A stretch of DNA of 35,041 bases from an uncultured Flavobacteriaceae bacterium (GTDB lineage: Bacteria > Bacteroidota > Bacteroidia > Flavobacteriales > Flavobacteriaceae), in contig CAJQMK010000041.1 in the NCBI GenBank assembly GCA_905479415.1, positions 1-35,041 of the forward strand. Direction: 5' to 3'. The notes beneath the pieces were generated by a model, which was not told the DNA's origin, made no database searches, and worked only from the letters and a program-made list of their open reading frames with translations. This document shows, one piece after another, positions 1-8,563 of the stretch; positions within the stretch are counted from its first letter, which is position 1; each line of letters opens with the position of its first letter. The translations under genes and the position numbers were made by a program.

Positions 1-834
1 AATGAACTGAAAAATTAAAACACCTGATACTATGTTTGAGTTTTTGAAAACCGAGTTCAAAATTTTTGAATTCGCATCAGCCTGTGCTAATTGATTCTCA
101 CCTTTTAGATAGCCAAGTTTTTCAATAGTCATGTAGCTGTCGCTACCAGCCTCTGAAAGATACATTGGTTTTGAACTTAGATTTTTCCATTCATTAAAAA
201 TTGTTGAGGGATCGTCCCATCTGTAAACATTTAAGCCCCAAACATCTATATTTTGCAAAGAAGAAATTGCAAGATTATCAGGAATTTCTCCATGTGCTGT
301 GGACACGGGTTTGCTTTTATCTATTTCATGTATTTTACCCGCAGCAGTATTTAATGCTGTATACCAATTACTAATATTGTTTTCAAACCATTCAGGGTGA
401 TAATTATATTCGTTACCTAGTTCCCAAAATAAGATTGAATTGTGGTTTTTATATTTTTCAATATATTGAGTAAATGATCCAGAAAGTATATCATAATATC
501 CGTTTTGATTGTATCCAAACCCAATAATAATTTTTAAGCCAGCCTTGTCAATTTTATCAAGTATTTCTAAATCATCAATTGGTGAATATACCCGAATGGT
601 ATTAATTCCTGCTTCAACCATTAATGATAAATCTTTATCAATATTATTGAAATTTCTTTCAGAACTTCCCTTTGGGACTGGATGATAGCATACTCCTTTA
701 ATAAAATAATTCTCATTGTTTATTAGTATGCTTCTTTCTGAAATAGAAATAACATCATTACTTTCTTTATTTAAATAATTCCAACCTAATACAGAACCTA
801 AAGCAATAATGATAAGTAAATTTTTAAATCTCAT
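1..834 (-). CDS. Exported glycoside hydrolase, clan-A TIM barrel (GH2/GH5-like), 3' end outside window
   Basis: Partial: 278 residues are visible from the ATG at 834, and the frame is still open at base 1. A hydrophobic N-terminus (about residues 4-18) looks like a signal peptide or membrane anchor, without a lipobox. The body reads as a retaining (beta/alpha)8 glycosidase. A KGVCYHPVP strand lies near residue 46, the motif FWELGNEYNYHPEWF puts the likely acid/base at E142, and YLSEAGSDSY puts the likely nucleophile at E228. This pattern resembles GH2 TIM-barrel domains found without the usual N-terminal sandwich domains, but I cannot fix the family. It starts 3 nt after the GH17 stop codon, so it is the third gene of the glucan operon. 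Activity on a beta-glucan is inferred from that context only. Confidence 0.8.
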   Translation of the reverse strand, partial: MRFKNLLIIIALGSVLGWNYLNKESNDVISISERSILINNENYFIKGVCYHPVPKGSSERNFNNIDKDLSLMVEAGINTIRVYSPIDDLEILDKIDKAGLKIIIGFGYNQNGYYDILSGSFTQYIEKYKNHNSILFWELGNEYNYHPEWFENNISNWYTALNTAAGKIHEIDKSKPVSTAHGEIPDNLAISSLQNIDVWGLNVYRWDDPSTIFNEWKNLSSKPMYLSEAGSDSYMTIEKLGYLKGENQLAQADANSKILNSVFKNSNIVSGVLIFQFI

Positions 835-837
835 TTA

Positions 838-2133
838 TTAATTATTACTAGGTGGAGTTAAAATATTGTTTAATAGATTTTCGCTGTTTCCGTTATAAGT
901 TTTAGTAATTGAGTTGCCATTTCTTGTTAAGCCGTTAAAATCTCCGTTATCAACATTTTTCCATAATGAATACTTTGCTTTTCCGTCAACAGTAAATAAA
1001 CCAAAATGATTTTCTGATCCATTTTCATTTGAAAAATCTTTCCAATTTTCGTCAAATGCTTCAAAATAAAAACATGCAATTTTTTCATTTCTTGACCAAT
1101 CTCTAATTTTATCATGAAATACAGCTTGTTTGTATTCGTCTGCAGCGTGAGACCCATTTTCACCATAATTTCCATTAGATTTTGTAGCCCAGCCTAATTC
1201 ACCAATGTGTATTTGTTTGTTAGGATCAATTTTTCTAACATATTCTTTTACACTATTGTATTGAGAAATTGCATAGTCATGAACATTATCCATCGCTTTG
1301 TGAATTGTTTCTAGATTAGAGTTGCTTTTACTAATTTCTTTTTCAAAATTCCAAAAAGTTGGATTGTAATGAGTATCATGAAATGCATATGTGTGCATTG
1401 AAATAAAATCAACCGCTTTAATTAATGAATTTAAGTCTTCAGTATGGTAAGAATCTTCGCCACCACCCCAAGAAGCAAAATTGTCCGAGCTAGTTATCCA
1501 TAAATTTTCAGGAATTTTTTTTTGTTTTTTTAGATCTTGAAGATGATTAACCCAATTTAATATAACGCCTGGTTTGACATAGTAACTCCACGCCCAATTA
1601 ACCATTGCTTCATTTCCAACTGCAATAATTTTTACAATTTCTGGGTACATGTTAGCTAGATTAATTGCTTTTTGAATTTCTATTGCATTAGCAGATTCGT
1701 CTTCTTTATCATGATTTGGATTATCAGTCCATGCATTTTCACAATCTATCCATGCGCCTAACATTACATACATTTCAAAATCTGCATCAGACTTTTTTAA
1801 TTCTTTTATTGCTTTTAAAATATTGGGTGCTTGTTCTAATTGTAAATTATATGTTCTTAAAATTTTCACTCCAATTGAAGACAGTATTTTTAAATCTTCT
1901 TTCAACTCATCCATAGTTGGTTGAATATCTCTACTATTGTGTCTATAACCACCGTATGAAATTGCTAAATAGTCAGGATTGTTTAAAATTTCTTTAGCTG
2001 TTATTTCAGATTTGTTTATCATTTGATTTTCTGAGGAATTACAAGAAATCAACAAGCATGTGATAAATAATATAATCAAGTTTAAATTGATTAATTTATT
2101 TTTTGAGATCTTATTAATTTCTTTAATTATCAT
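838..2133 (-). CDS. GH17 family beta-glucanase, lipoprotein
   Basis: A 431-residue protein with a lipoprotein signal peptide: basic N-terminus, hydrophobic core, then LLISC with C31 as the lipidated cysteine. It should therefore be membrane-anchored in the periplasm or outer membrane. The catalytic part fits glycoside hydrolase family 17 (endo-1,3- or 1,3-1,4-beta-glucanases). The start of the barrel reads ISYGGYR near residue 58 and ILRTYNLQ near 91. The acid/base motif AVGNEA gives E175, and the nucleophile motif HIGELGWAT gives E312. A closing YFEAFDENWK lies near residue 356. Its ATG overlaps the stop of the upstream phosphorylase gene (ATGA), which suggests translational coupling. Laminarin-type beta-1,3-glucan is the likely substrate from family knowledge, but linkage preference cannot be read from the sequence. 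Confidence 0.9.
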   Translation of the reverse strand: MIIKEINKISKNKLINLNLIILFITCLLISCNSSENQMINKSEITAKEILNNPDYLAISYGGYRHNSRDIQPTMDELKEDLKILSSIGVKILRTYNLQLEQAPNILKAIKELKKSDADFEMYVMLGAWIDCENAWTDNPNHDKEDESANAIEIQKAINLANMYPEIVKIIAVGNEAMVNWAWSYYVKPGVILNWVNHLQDLKKQKKIPENLWITSSDNFASWGGGEDSYHTEDLNSLIKAVDFISMHTYAFHDTHYNPTFWNFEKEISKSNSNLETIHKAMDNVHDYAISQYNSVKEYVRKIDPNKQIHIGELGWATKSNGNYGENGSHAADEYKQAVFHDKIRDWSRNEKIACFYFEAFDENWKDFSNENGSENHFGLFTVDGKAKYSLWKNVDNGDFNGLTRNGNSITKTYNGNSENLLNNILTPPSNN

Positions 2134-5100
2134 TTTATTACACTAACATTAATTTGCTTTATAATATTTTCTCTATCAAAAAGAGATCTACTCGAATCAA
2201 TATCAAGCTCGTTCCCTTGAATACTAACAGATCTACCATCAATAAAATCAATGGTGATTTTTTTAGAAGATGATTTAGAATAGATTATAGGAACTTGACA
2301 ATATGTAAAACAAAGTGAATTCACATTTACATTTAATTCAATTTTTTCTTTTGATAAATTCACATATCTAAAAGTTTCATTAGTTGTTAAAAACTCTTGA
2401 TCTCTGAGCATTTCAGAGTTGAAGCTTATAATTCCATTATTAACCTCTACGCCAAGTTCTCCAAACCTTGATATTACATCTTCTTTTACTTGGCCAGTCA
2501 TTCCTGGTTGTTGAGCTCCTTTACCAGCAGGTGTGTGAGAATAAGGATCGGTTGGAAATGCTCCGTATAATTTAGGGGACTTATTTACACCAATTCCTTC
2601 AAGTATTTCAAAATAATGATCAAAGAATCTTCCAATTACAGCATCATCTTTTTCACTTATAGCTTTTTTTGTAGTTTCTAGAACTGCTAAAGAAAGTTTA
2701 GATACCATGTGCCAATAGATTGAACCTAATCCTTCATATCCAAAGAAAGTTCCGGATCTTCCAGTAAATTCTTTGTGATTAAACACATCTTCAAAAATTT
2801 CAAGAATATTGTTGTACTCCTCTTTAACTAACTCATTGTATTTTTTTGGTAATAAATTCAATTCACTTATTAATCCATTCACATTATTAAAATCACAATT
2901 AAAATGAAATGATCCCTCACAATCTTGAGAAACTATTTGATTATTGCCGTCATTTAATAGTTTACTTAATAATTTAGATTCTTTAACTTTTGAAGACGCA
3001 ATGTTATTCTTTTCTAAAAACAAGCCTAAATTTTTATCTGGATACAGTATATAACTGTATTGATCTTCTCTAAACAATTTACTTGATTTTAGCGCATCTA
3101 AAACCTCTAGATTTTCTTTAGAACTTAAGTATCCGGAACTTAAAACAGCAACCTGACCTTCAAGCATTTCTGGCAAGTGTGATATTGAAATATTATCTTT
3201 ATCAATAGTCAATAAATTGTATGCATGGTAAAGTTTGTCACTTCTTTTATTAGAATCAATCGAATGATCTATATATTTTAATAGCAGTTGTAATAATTCT
3301 TTAATTTCTTTAATCCCAATTGCAGATTTAGTACCAGAAAAACTACTATCATAAATTGTGTCTCTGTAATTTGAACCAGCTTGCCCTAGTGAATCAACTA
3401 TTTTTTTTCTATCTAAATCTGATATTAACGTATCTAAAACTTTTTTATTTTTATTTAACGCAAAAGAAATATCATTAAAAAACTTGTTAAGTTCAGAAGA
3501 TATTTCGACAGAAATAAGGTCGGTTTTTTCTAATAGAGAATTAAAAAAATAAACAAATCTTCTCAGGTAATATAACGTTACCATAGAAATTCCGTTACCA
3601 ACCAATGCATTGTTGGCATCATTCCATTCAGGCCTTTGAGTGTTCATCCATATTCCTCCCTCGGGAACAAAATTTGAAACTTTTGAAAGTAATGTGGCTA
3701 AAATCTTTTCAATAAAGTTAACATGATGAACTTCTTGTTTATTATTAAAAACTAACGATCCGTCAATTCCTATTTCGTTTTTTCTTTTATCTATTAATAT
3801 TTCATTTTTATGATCGTAATCAATAGTGTTTTTAGAATCTTTTAAAATTTCTTTATAAGATTTAATTTTATAAGGAACATTTGCGTAAACAAATAGGCTT
3901 TTTGAGAAATATTTGTAGAGTTTATTAGGGTAATGATTTTCAATAAATTCAAGAAATTTTAAAAGATATATTATTTGATGATCGCCCCAATAACCAATAT
4001 AAGACCAAGGATTATCTGGCTCAATAGTTTCCCAATCAAATCCATCCTTTGTAACCCTGTAAGGATTGTACCCGTCAAAGGTAGTTGAATTTAAAAATTT
4101 ATGTATCATTCCTTCAATAAATTGAGGGTATGAATATGCCAAAGCTTCCCAGTTTTGAAAAATGTCTCTCCAATTACCCTGATAATCTAAAATTTTAGAT
4201 CCATCTATTTCGCTTCTAGTATTAATAGAAAACTTGTTCCATGGTCTGCTCGGATCACCGTGTCTTCTACTAAATTTTAAGGGCAGGTATTCTGTACACA
4301 ATCGTTTGAAATCATGATTAGATATGTTTGCTGAAATTGATTTTAAATCATGAAGTGTAAAAATCTGAGGAAGATTATTTAAAGTTTCATTAAACGATTT
4401 GTAAATAGTACAGTTAGCTTTTTTTATGTAAGGTAAAAAGTCATTTTTTTCTATTTGGTAATTATCATCAAAAATACCTCCTCTCATGATATTAAACATT
4501 GTATTAGAAAAATGTCTAATCATTCTAAGCTTGTCATTAGTTAGTTGAAGACCATCTGCGTTACCAACTAGTTCTCTTAATTTTGATGATCCTAAAATCA
4601 CATCATCTTCTACTTTAAATTTGATTTCTCTATCATTTGTTATTGAATTTTTTAAACTAACAACATCTGAGATTGTTTGATTGACATTACAGACAATCAT
4701 CCATTCTTTTAAGGAATTACTTTTTAATTTAATTTTCTTATTAATGAAATAAGCGCCTTTTTCAGCTTTAATTTCATGTTCATTGTATAAATCAATTCCA
4801 TTTCTGAAATTATCAAGCTGCAGTGAAGATAAAAGGTGTTTTGTATTTTCAATTTCCGTTGTCCAAACAGTATTTGCCTTTAATGCTTCACTTGGCTCTG
4901 CTTTGTCAACTATAATGGCACTTAAAGTAAAAACTCCTAATTTACTTTTATTTTCTAATTCGCATTTTTTATAAGCATCAACTAAATTACTTTGAGCAAT
5001 TTGAAGACCTTCGCCAACTCCGTAAGGCAATATGTTTTGAATTCCATCAAGAATATTGATATCCAAATCATCGTTTGAATTATTTTTGATCGAAGATTTT

Positions 5101-5579
5101 CTAACAAAACCATATATGTTACTCGAATTCCATTGGTAGCTAAACTCAACGTTTAAGTCATGATTTATCTCTTCAAAAATTACTTTATTTCCAATAGTAT
5201 TTTTATAAATATTTCTTGAAACTTTGTATGCTCCTTCATACCTATTTGAAAAAGGTTCCCAAAGGAAATTTTTGTTATTTTTTTTTACTAAAATAATTGT
5301 TTTGCTCCCTGTTGTATCACTTGATTCGGTGATTTTGTCGTCTGTATAATATGGAAATAATGAAAATTCACTATTTTTTCTACCAGCCGAAAGACTTCCA
5401 GTACTTGAAATAAACATCCAATGATTAGAGTTACTCACAATACTCATAAAAAATGGACGCATTTTATCTACATTGGTAATTTTATAAAAATTTTCATTTC
5501 CAATTTTTAGTTGTTTTCCTTCGACTTTTTTATTTTCAACTAATGATTCTAAATCACCAACATAAATCTTTTCAGGCAT
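2130..5579 (-). CDS. Large glucan phosphorylase, GH149/GH94-like (probable beta-1,3-oligoglucan phosphorylase)
   Basis: A 1149-residue protein without signal peptide, hence cytoplasmic. The N-terminal third has the beta-sandwich style of GH94-type phosphorylases (NHWMFISSTGSLSAGR near residue 53, LWEPFSNRYEGAY near 105). The middle holds an (alpha/alpha)6 barrel with QGNWRDIFQNWEAL and the motif PEWNDANNALVG, whose aspartate (D654) corresponds to the general acid of GH94 relatives. Near residue 1015 comes GKGAQQPGMTGQVKEDV, like the conserved C-terminal loop of these enzymes. The length exceeds ordinary cellobiose phosphorylases (about 800) and suits GH149 or GH161 beta-1,3-oligoglucan phosphorylases. 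The predicted reaction is phosphorolysis of a beta-glucan chain to alpha-glucose 1-phosphate. It is the first gene of the operon, with GH17 next. Family-level confidence is good; the exact GH number is inferred. Confidence 0.75.
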   Translation of the reverse strand: MPEKIYVGDLESLVENKKVEGKQLKIGNENFYKITNVDKMRPFFMSIVSNSNHWMFISSTGSLSAGRKNSEFSLFPYYTDDKITESSDTTGSKTIILVKKNNKNFLWEPFSNRYEGAYKVSRNIYKNTIGNKVIFEEINHDLNVEFSYQWNSSNIYGFVRKSSIKNNSNDDLDINILDGIQNILPYGVGEGLQIAQSNLVDAYKKCELENKSKLGVFTLSAIIVDKAEPSEALKANTVWTTEIENTKHLLSSLQLDNFRNGIDLYNEHEIKAEKGAYFINKKIKLKSNSLKEWMIVCNVNQTISDVVSLKNSITNDREIKFKVEDDVILGSSKLRELVGNADGLQLTNDKLRMIRHFSNTMFNIMRGGIFDDNYQIEKNDFLPYIKKANCTIYKSFNETLNNLPQIFTLHDLKSISANISNHDFKRLCTEYLPLKFSRRHGDPSRPWNKFSINTRSEIDGSKILDYQGNWRDIFQNWEALAYSYPQFIEGMIHKFLNSTTFDGYNPYRVTKDGFDWETIEPDNPWSYIGYWGDHQIIYLLKFLEFIENHYPNKLYKYFSKSLFVYANVPYKIKSYKEILKDSKNTIDYDHKNEILIDKRKNEIGIDGSLVFNNKQEVHHVNFIEKILATLLSKVSNFVPEGGIWMNTQRPEWNDANNALVGNGISMVTLYYLRRFVYFFNSLLEKTDLISVEISSELNKFFNDISFALNKNKKVLDTLISDLDRKKIVDSLGQAGSNYRDTIYDSSFSGTKSAIGIKEIKELLQLLLKYIDHSIDSNKRSDKLYHAYNLLTIDKDNISISHLPEMLEGQVAVLSSGYLSSKENLEVLDALKSSKLFREDQYSYILYPDKNLGLFLEKNNIASSKVKESKLLSKLLNDGNNQIVSQDCEGSFHFNCDFNNVNGLISELNLLPKKYNELVKEEYNNILEIFEDVFNHKEFTGRSGTFFGYEGLGSIYWHMVSKLSLAVLETTKKAISEKDDAVIGRFFDHYFEILEGIGVNKSPKLYGAFPTDPYSHTPAGKGAQQPGMTGQVKEDVISRFGELGVEVNNGIISFNSEMLRDQEFLTTNETFRYVNLSKEKIELNVNVNSLCFTYCQVPIIYSKSSSKKITIDFIDGRSVSIQGNELDIDSSRSLFDRENIIKQINVSVIK

Positions 5580-5744
5580 ATATAATTTTTAAAATTTTTA
5601 TTGCATTATTTTTTCTTGAAAATGAACTTTTATACTGTTTATTTTTCTCGAGGCAACAATTTTAAAAATAAGTGTATTATCTCTATGTTTTTTTTATAAA
5701 ACCTTTACATTTTATCAATCAACCTTTTAAGCGGTATTAGTTTT

Positions 5745-5762
5745 AATTTAACCTGTTAAATT
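5745..5762. repeat. Inverted repeat, 8-nt arms with 2-nt spacer
   Basis: AATTTAAC, CT, GTTAAATT is a perfect inverted repeat. Its place between divergent genes would suit an operator for the glucan operon. In DNA this A+T-rich a repeat of this size may well arise by chance, so this is only a candidate. Confidence 0.3.
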
Positions 5763-5995
5763 TAATTTTTGTCATGAATGTAATGTTTTTAAAAAATAAA
5801 ATGTTTAAGTATTGTATAGGTATTTTCTTGTTTTAATAAGTTTTTCGGAAACTATTTTTACTCTTAAATTCCTCTTTTCACTAGTCTTACTTTGTTTTAT
5901 TGTGAATTACGGAATGTAAAGGTATTTTTATTACGTTTTGTTTTATAATTGCTTAATTTTTAAGTAAAATTCTCTATAATCTTAATTAACAATCT

Positions 5996-6003
5996 TAGCT
6001 TTG
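5996..6003 (+). promoter_or_regulatory. Bacteroidota -7 element TAGCTTTG for era
   Basis: An exact match to the TAnnTTTG -7 consensus of Bacteroidota sigma factors. It ends only 7 nt before the era ATG at 6011, so transcription would start at or within a few bases of the start codon, giving a leaderless or nearly leaderless mRNA. No convincing -33 TTG element was found at the usual distance. Confidence 0.55.
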
Positions 6004-6010
6004 CATTGTC

Positions 6011-6892
6011 ATGCATAAATCTAGTTTTATAAATATTATTGGTAACCCTAACGTTGGAAAATCTTCATTGACCAATTATTTATTAGGACAAAAGTTATCG
6101 ATTATAACTTCAAAAGCCCAAACTACTAGGCATAGAATTTTAGCCCTTATTAATGATGAAAATTACCAACTTGTAATTTCAGACACACCTGGCGTTATTA
6201 AACCTGTTCACAAGCTTCATAAGTCTATGATGGATTTCGTATTACCAGCTACTGAAGATGCTGATATACTTATATATATGGTTGAGTATAAGGATCATAA
6301 TTTAAAAGACGAATCTATTTTCAATAAAATTGTTAATATCAAAGTTCCTCTATTACTTATTATTAATAAAATTGATTTATTAGATCAGGAAAAGTTAGAA
6401 TCTGAAATTGATTTTTGGAAAGTAAAAGTACCCAATGCTGAAATTTGGCCCATCTCTGTTAAAGAGTCTTTCAATATCGTTAAATTATTAGACAGATTAG
6501 TAGAGTTGAGTCCAGAGTCTCCACCCTACTTTCCAAAAGACCAACTCACTGATAAAAATGAAAGATTTTTTGTCAATGAAATAATTAGAGAAAAAATATT
6601 ATTAAATTTTAAAAAAGAAATACCATATTCTGTTGAAGTTATTACTGAAGATTTCAAAGAAGAGCAAACTATTATAAAAATAAGATCTATTATCATAGTT
6701 GAAAGAGATTCTCAAAAAGGTATTATTATCGGTCACAGAGGAGCTGCCATTAAAAATGTTGGCACAAAAGCAAGAATTGATCTTGAAAGTTTTTTCAATA
6801 AAAAGATTTTTTTAGATCTTCAGGTCAAGGTTAAAAAAAATTGGCGATCCGATGAAAAATTACTTAAGAAATTCGGATACCATCAAAAATAA
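6011..6892 (+). CDS. era: GTPase Era
   Basis: A 293-residue essential GTPase that binds the 3' end of 16S rRNA during 30S assembly. G1 is GNPNVGKS (11-18), G3 is DTPG (58-61) and G4 is NKID (119-122). The C-terminal KH domain carries IIGHRGAAIKNVG near residue 238. Length and domain order are normal for Era. The start at 6011 is supported by the fit to the family N-terminus and by the promoter element directly upstream. The gene for the paralogous GTPase Der follows 48 nt downstream on the same strand, with its own -7 element, so the two may be transcribed both jointly and separately. Confidence 0.97.
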   Translation: MHKSSFINIIGNPNVGKSSLTNYLLGQKLSIITSKAQTTRHRILALINDENYQLVISDTPGVIKPVHKLHKSMMDFVLPATEDADILIYMVEYKDHNLKDESIFNKIVNIKVPLLLIINKIDLLDQEKLESEIDFWKVKVPNAEIWPISVKESFNIVKLLDRLVELSPESPPYFPKDQLTDKNERFFVNEIIREKILLNFKKEIPYSVEVITEDFKEEQTIIKIRSIIIVERDSQKGIIIGHRGAAIKNVGTKARIDLESFFNKKIFLDLQVKVKKNWRSDEKLLKKFGYHQK

Positions 6893-6912
6893 TTTTTATT
6901 AAAATAAAAGTT

Positions 6913-6920
6913 TAGTTTTG
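6913..6920 (+). promoter_or_regulatory. -7 element TAGTTTTG for der
   Basis: An exact TAnnTTTG match in the era-der gap. It lies 20 nt before the der ATG, implying a leader of roughly a dozen bases. There is no clear -33 partner. Confidence 0.5.
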
Positions 6921-6940
6921 TACACCTTTAAAAAATCAGA

Positions 6941-8245
6941 ATGAGTTCAATTGTTGCTATTGTTGGAAGACCAAATGTTGGTAAGTCAACTTTTTTTAAT
7001 AGACTAATACAAAAAAGAGAGGCAATTGTTGATTCTCAGAGTGGTGTGACAAGAGACCGTCACTATGGCTATTCTTTTTGGAACGGAAAGGATTTTACAG
7101 TAATAGATACTGGAGGTTTTATGCTTGGTGGTGAGGATAATTTTGAAAAAGAAATTAATACTCAAGTGATGATAGCTATTGAGGAAGCGGATATTGTTGT
7201 TTTTGTTGTTGACGTTGAGACAGGAATTAATTCAATGGACAATGAAATTTCAAGATTATTACATAAATCTAATAAGCAAGTTCTATTAGCCGTCAATAAA
7301 GTAGATAATTCAAAAAGACAACTTGATTCAACTGAATTTCATTCACTAGGATTTGAAAAAATATTTAATTTTAGTGCTATTAATGGAGGCGGAACAGGTG
7401 AATTGTTGGATTCATTAGTTTCATTGATGCCAGAAGAGTCAGTAATTGAAAATGATGAAATTCCCGGTTTTGCTGTAGTTGGTCGTCCTAATTCTGGTAA
7501 ATCATCTTTTATTAATGCACTTTTAGGTATAGATCGTTATGTTGTTAAAGATTTGGCTGGTACCACACGTGACAGTATCGACACGCATTTTAATCGTTTT
7601 GGTTTTGATTTTAAATTGATTGATACGGCTGGAATCAGAAAAAAATCTAAAATTAATGATGATGTTGAATTTTACTCGGTAGTTAGATCAATTCGTACAA
7701 TCGAAAACTCTGATGTTTGTTTAATAATATTTGATGCTACTAGATCTTTTGACAGTCAGGTCAAAAATATTTTTTGGTTAGCTGCTAGAAACAATAAAGG
7801 CATAGTAATTCTAGTTAATAAATGGGATTTAGTTGACAAAAAAACCAATACAATTAAACTATTTGAAGAAGAAATTAGAAAAGAGTTAGAACCTTTTACT
7901 GATATTCCAATAGTATTTATTTCAAGTTTAACAAAACAAAGAATTTTTAAGGCCATAGAGACTGGTATGGCTGTGTATAAAAATCGTTCTAAAAAAATTA
8001 TTACCAGAAAGTTTAATGAATGTATGCTTCCTATAATAGAAAAAACTCCACCACCTGCATACAAAGGAAAATATGTTAAAATTAAATTTTGTACTCAACT
8101 TCCTTCTTCATTTCCTCAATTTGCATTTTTTTGTAACCTTCCTCAATACATAAAGGATCCATATAAGAGATTTATAGAAAATAAAATTAGAGAAATTTAT
8201 GACTTTAATGGGGTACCCATTAGAATATTCTTCAGAAAAAAGTAA
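6941..8245 (+). CDS. der: GTPase Der (EngA), double GTPase
   Basis: A 434-residue ribosome-assembly GTPase (50S maturation) with two tandem G domains. Domain 1 has GRPNVGKS (9-16), DTGG (56-59) and NKVD (119-122). Domain 2 has GRPNSGKS (181-188), DTAG (228-231) and NKWD (293-296). The C-terminal part is the KH-like domain, ending near FNGVPIRIFFRKK. Length is normal and no key residue is missing. The stop codon abuts the stop codon of the convergent merR-type gene (TAA directly followed by TTA), leaving no intergenic base. Confidence 0.97.
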   Translation: MSSIVAIVGRPNVGKSTFFNRLIQKREAIVDSQSGVTRDRHYGYSFWNGKDFTVIDTGGFMLGGEDNFEKEINTQVMIAIEEADIVVFVVDVETGINSMDNEISRLLHKSNKQVLLAVNKVDNSKRQLDSTEFHSLGFEKIFNFSAINGGGTGELLDSLVSLMPEESVIENDEIPGFAVVGRPNSGKSSFINALLGIDRYVVKDLAGTTRDSIDTHFNRFGFDFKLIDTAGIRKKSKINDDVEFYSVVRSIRTIENSDVCLIIFDATRSFDSQVKNIFWLAARNNKGIVILVNKWDLVDKKTNTIKLFEEEIRKELEPFTDIPIVFISSLTKQRIFKAIETGMAVYKNRSKKIITRKFNECMLPIIEKTPPPAYKGKYVKIKFCTQLPSSFPQFAFFCNLPQYIKDPYKRFIENKIREIYDFNGVPIRIFFRKK

Positions 8246-8563
8246 TTAAAGTTCGTTTTTAATATTTATTAAGTTTGCTTTAATTTTTTCTAATTTTTTA
8301 ATCACTTCAAAGTTTTTATTTAAAATTTTTAACTGATCTTTTGCACCATCAAGAGTGTAACCTTTTTCTTTTACTAAGTGGTGTATTATTTGTAGCTTTT
8401 CAACATCTATTGATGAATATCTTCTAGTTCCTTTCTTGTTTTTTTTTGGACTTAATTCTTCAAACTCTGTTTCCCAAAATCTTATAAGTGATGCGTTTAC
8501 GTTAAATGCTTTAGAAATTTCTCCTATGCTATAATATAATTTTTGAGGTAAATTAACATGCAT
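8246..8563 (-). CDS. MerR-family transcriptional regulator (short form)
   Basis: A 105-residue protein that is almost entirely a MerR-type winged helix-turn-helix. YSIGEISKAFNVNASLIRFWE (about residues 11-31) forms the helix-turn-helix, followed by the wing GTRRYSSIDVEKLQ and a helix with the typical EKGYTLDGAKDQL. It ends in a short coiled-coil-like dimerisation helix and has no effector-binding domain or metal-binding cysteines, so the signal it senses cannot be told. Its ATG overlaps the stop of the upstream M23 peptidase gene by one base (TAATG). The pairing suggests a link with cell-wall metabolism, which is inference. Confidence 0.88.
   Translation of the reverse strand: MHVNLPQKLYYSIGEISKAFNVNASLIRFWETEFEELSPKKNKKGTRRYSSIDVEKLQIIHHLVKEKGYTLDGAKDQLKILNKNFEVIKKLEKIKANLINIKNEL

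Larger units (their letters stand above)
5580..6010. other. 431-bp divergent intergenic region between the glucan operon and era
   Basis: This is the only gene-free stretch above 300 bp. It must hold promoters for the leftward glucan operon and for rightward era. For era there is a good TAnnTTTG element at its right edge. I found no exact match to that motif near the phosphorylase start on the minus strand. A short inverted repeat lies at 5745-5762. No open frame with recognisable protein features, no tRNA and no clear hairpin-plus-T-run terminator were seen. Confidence 0.6.
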
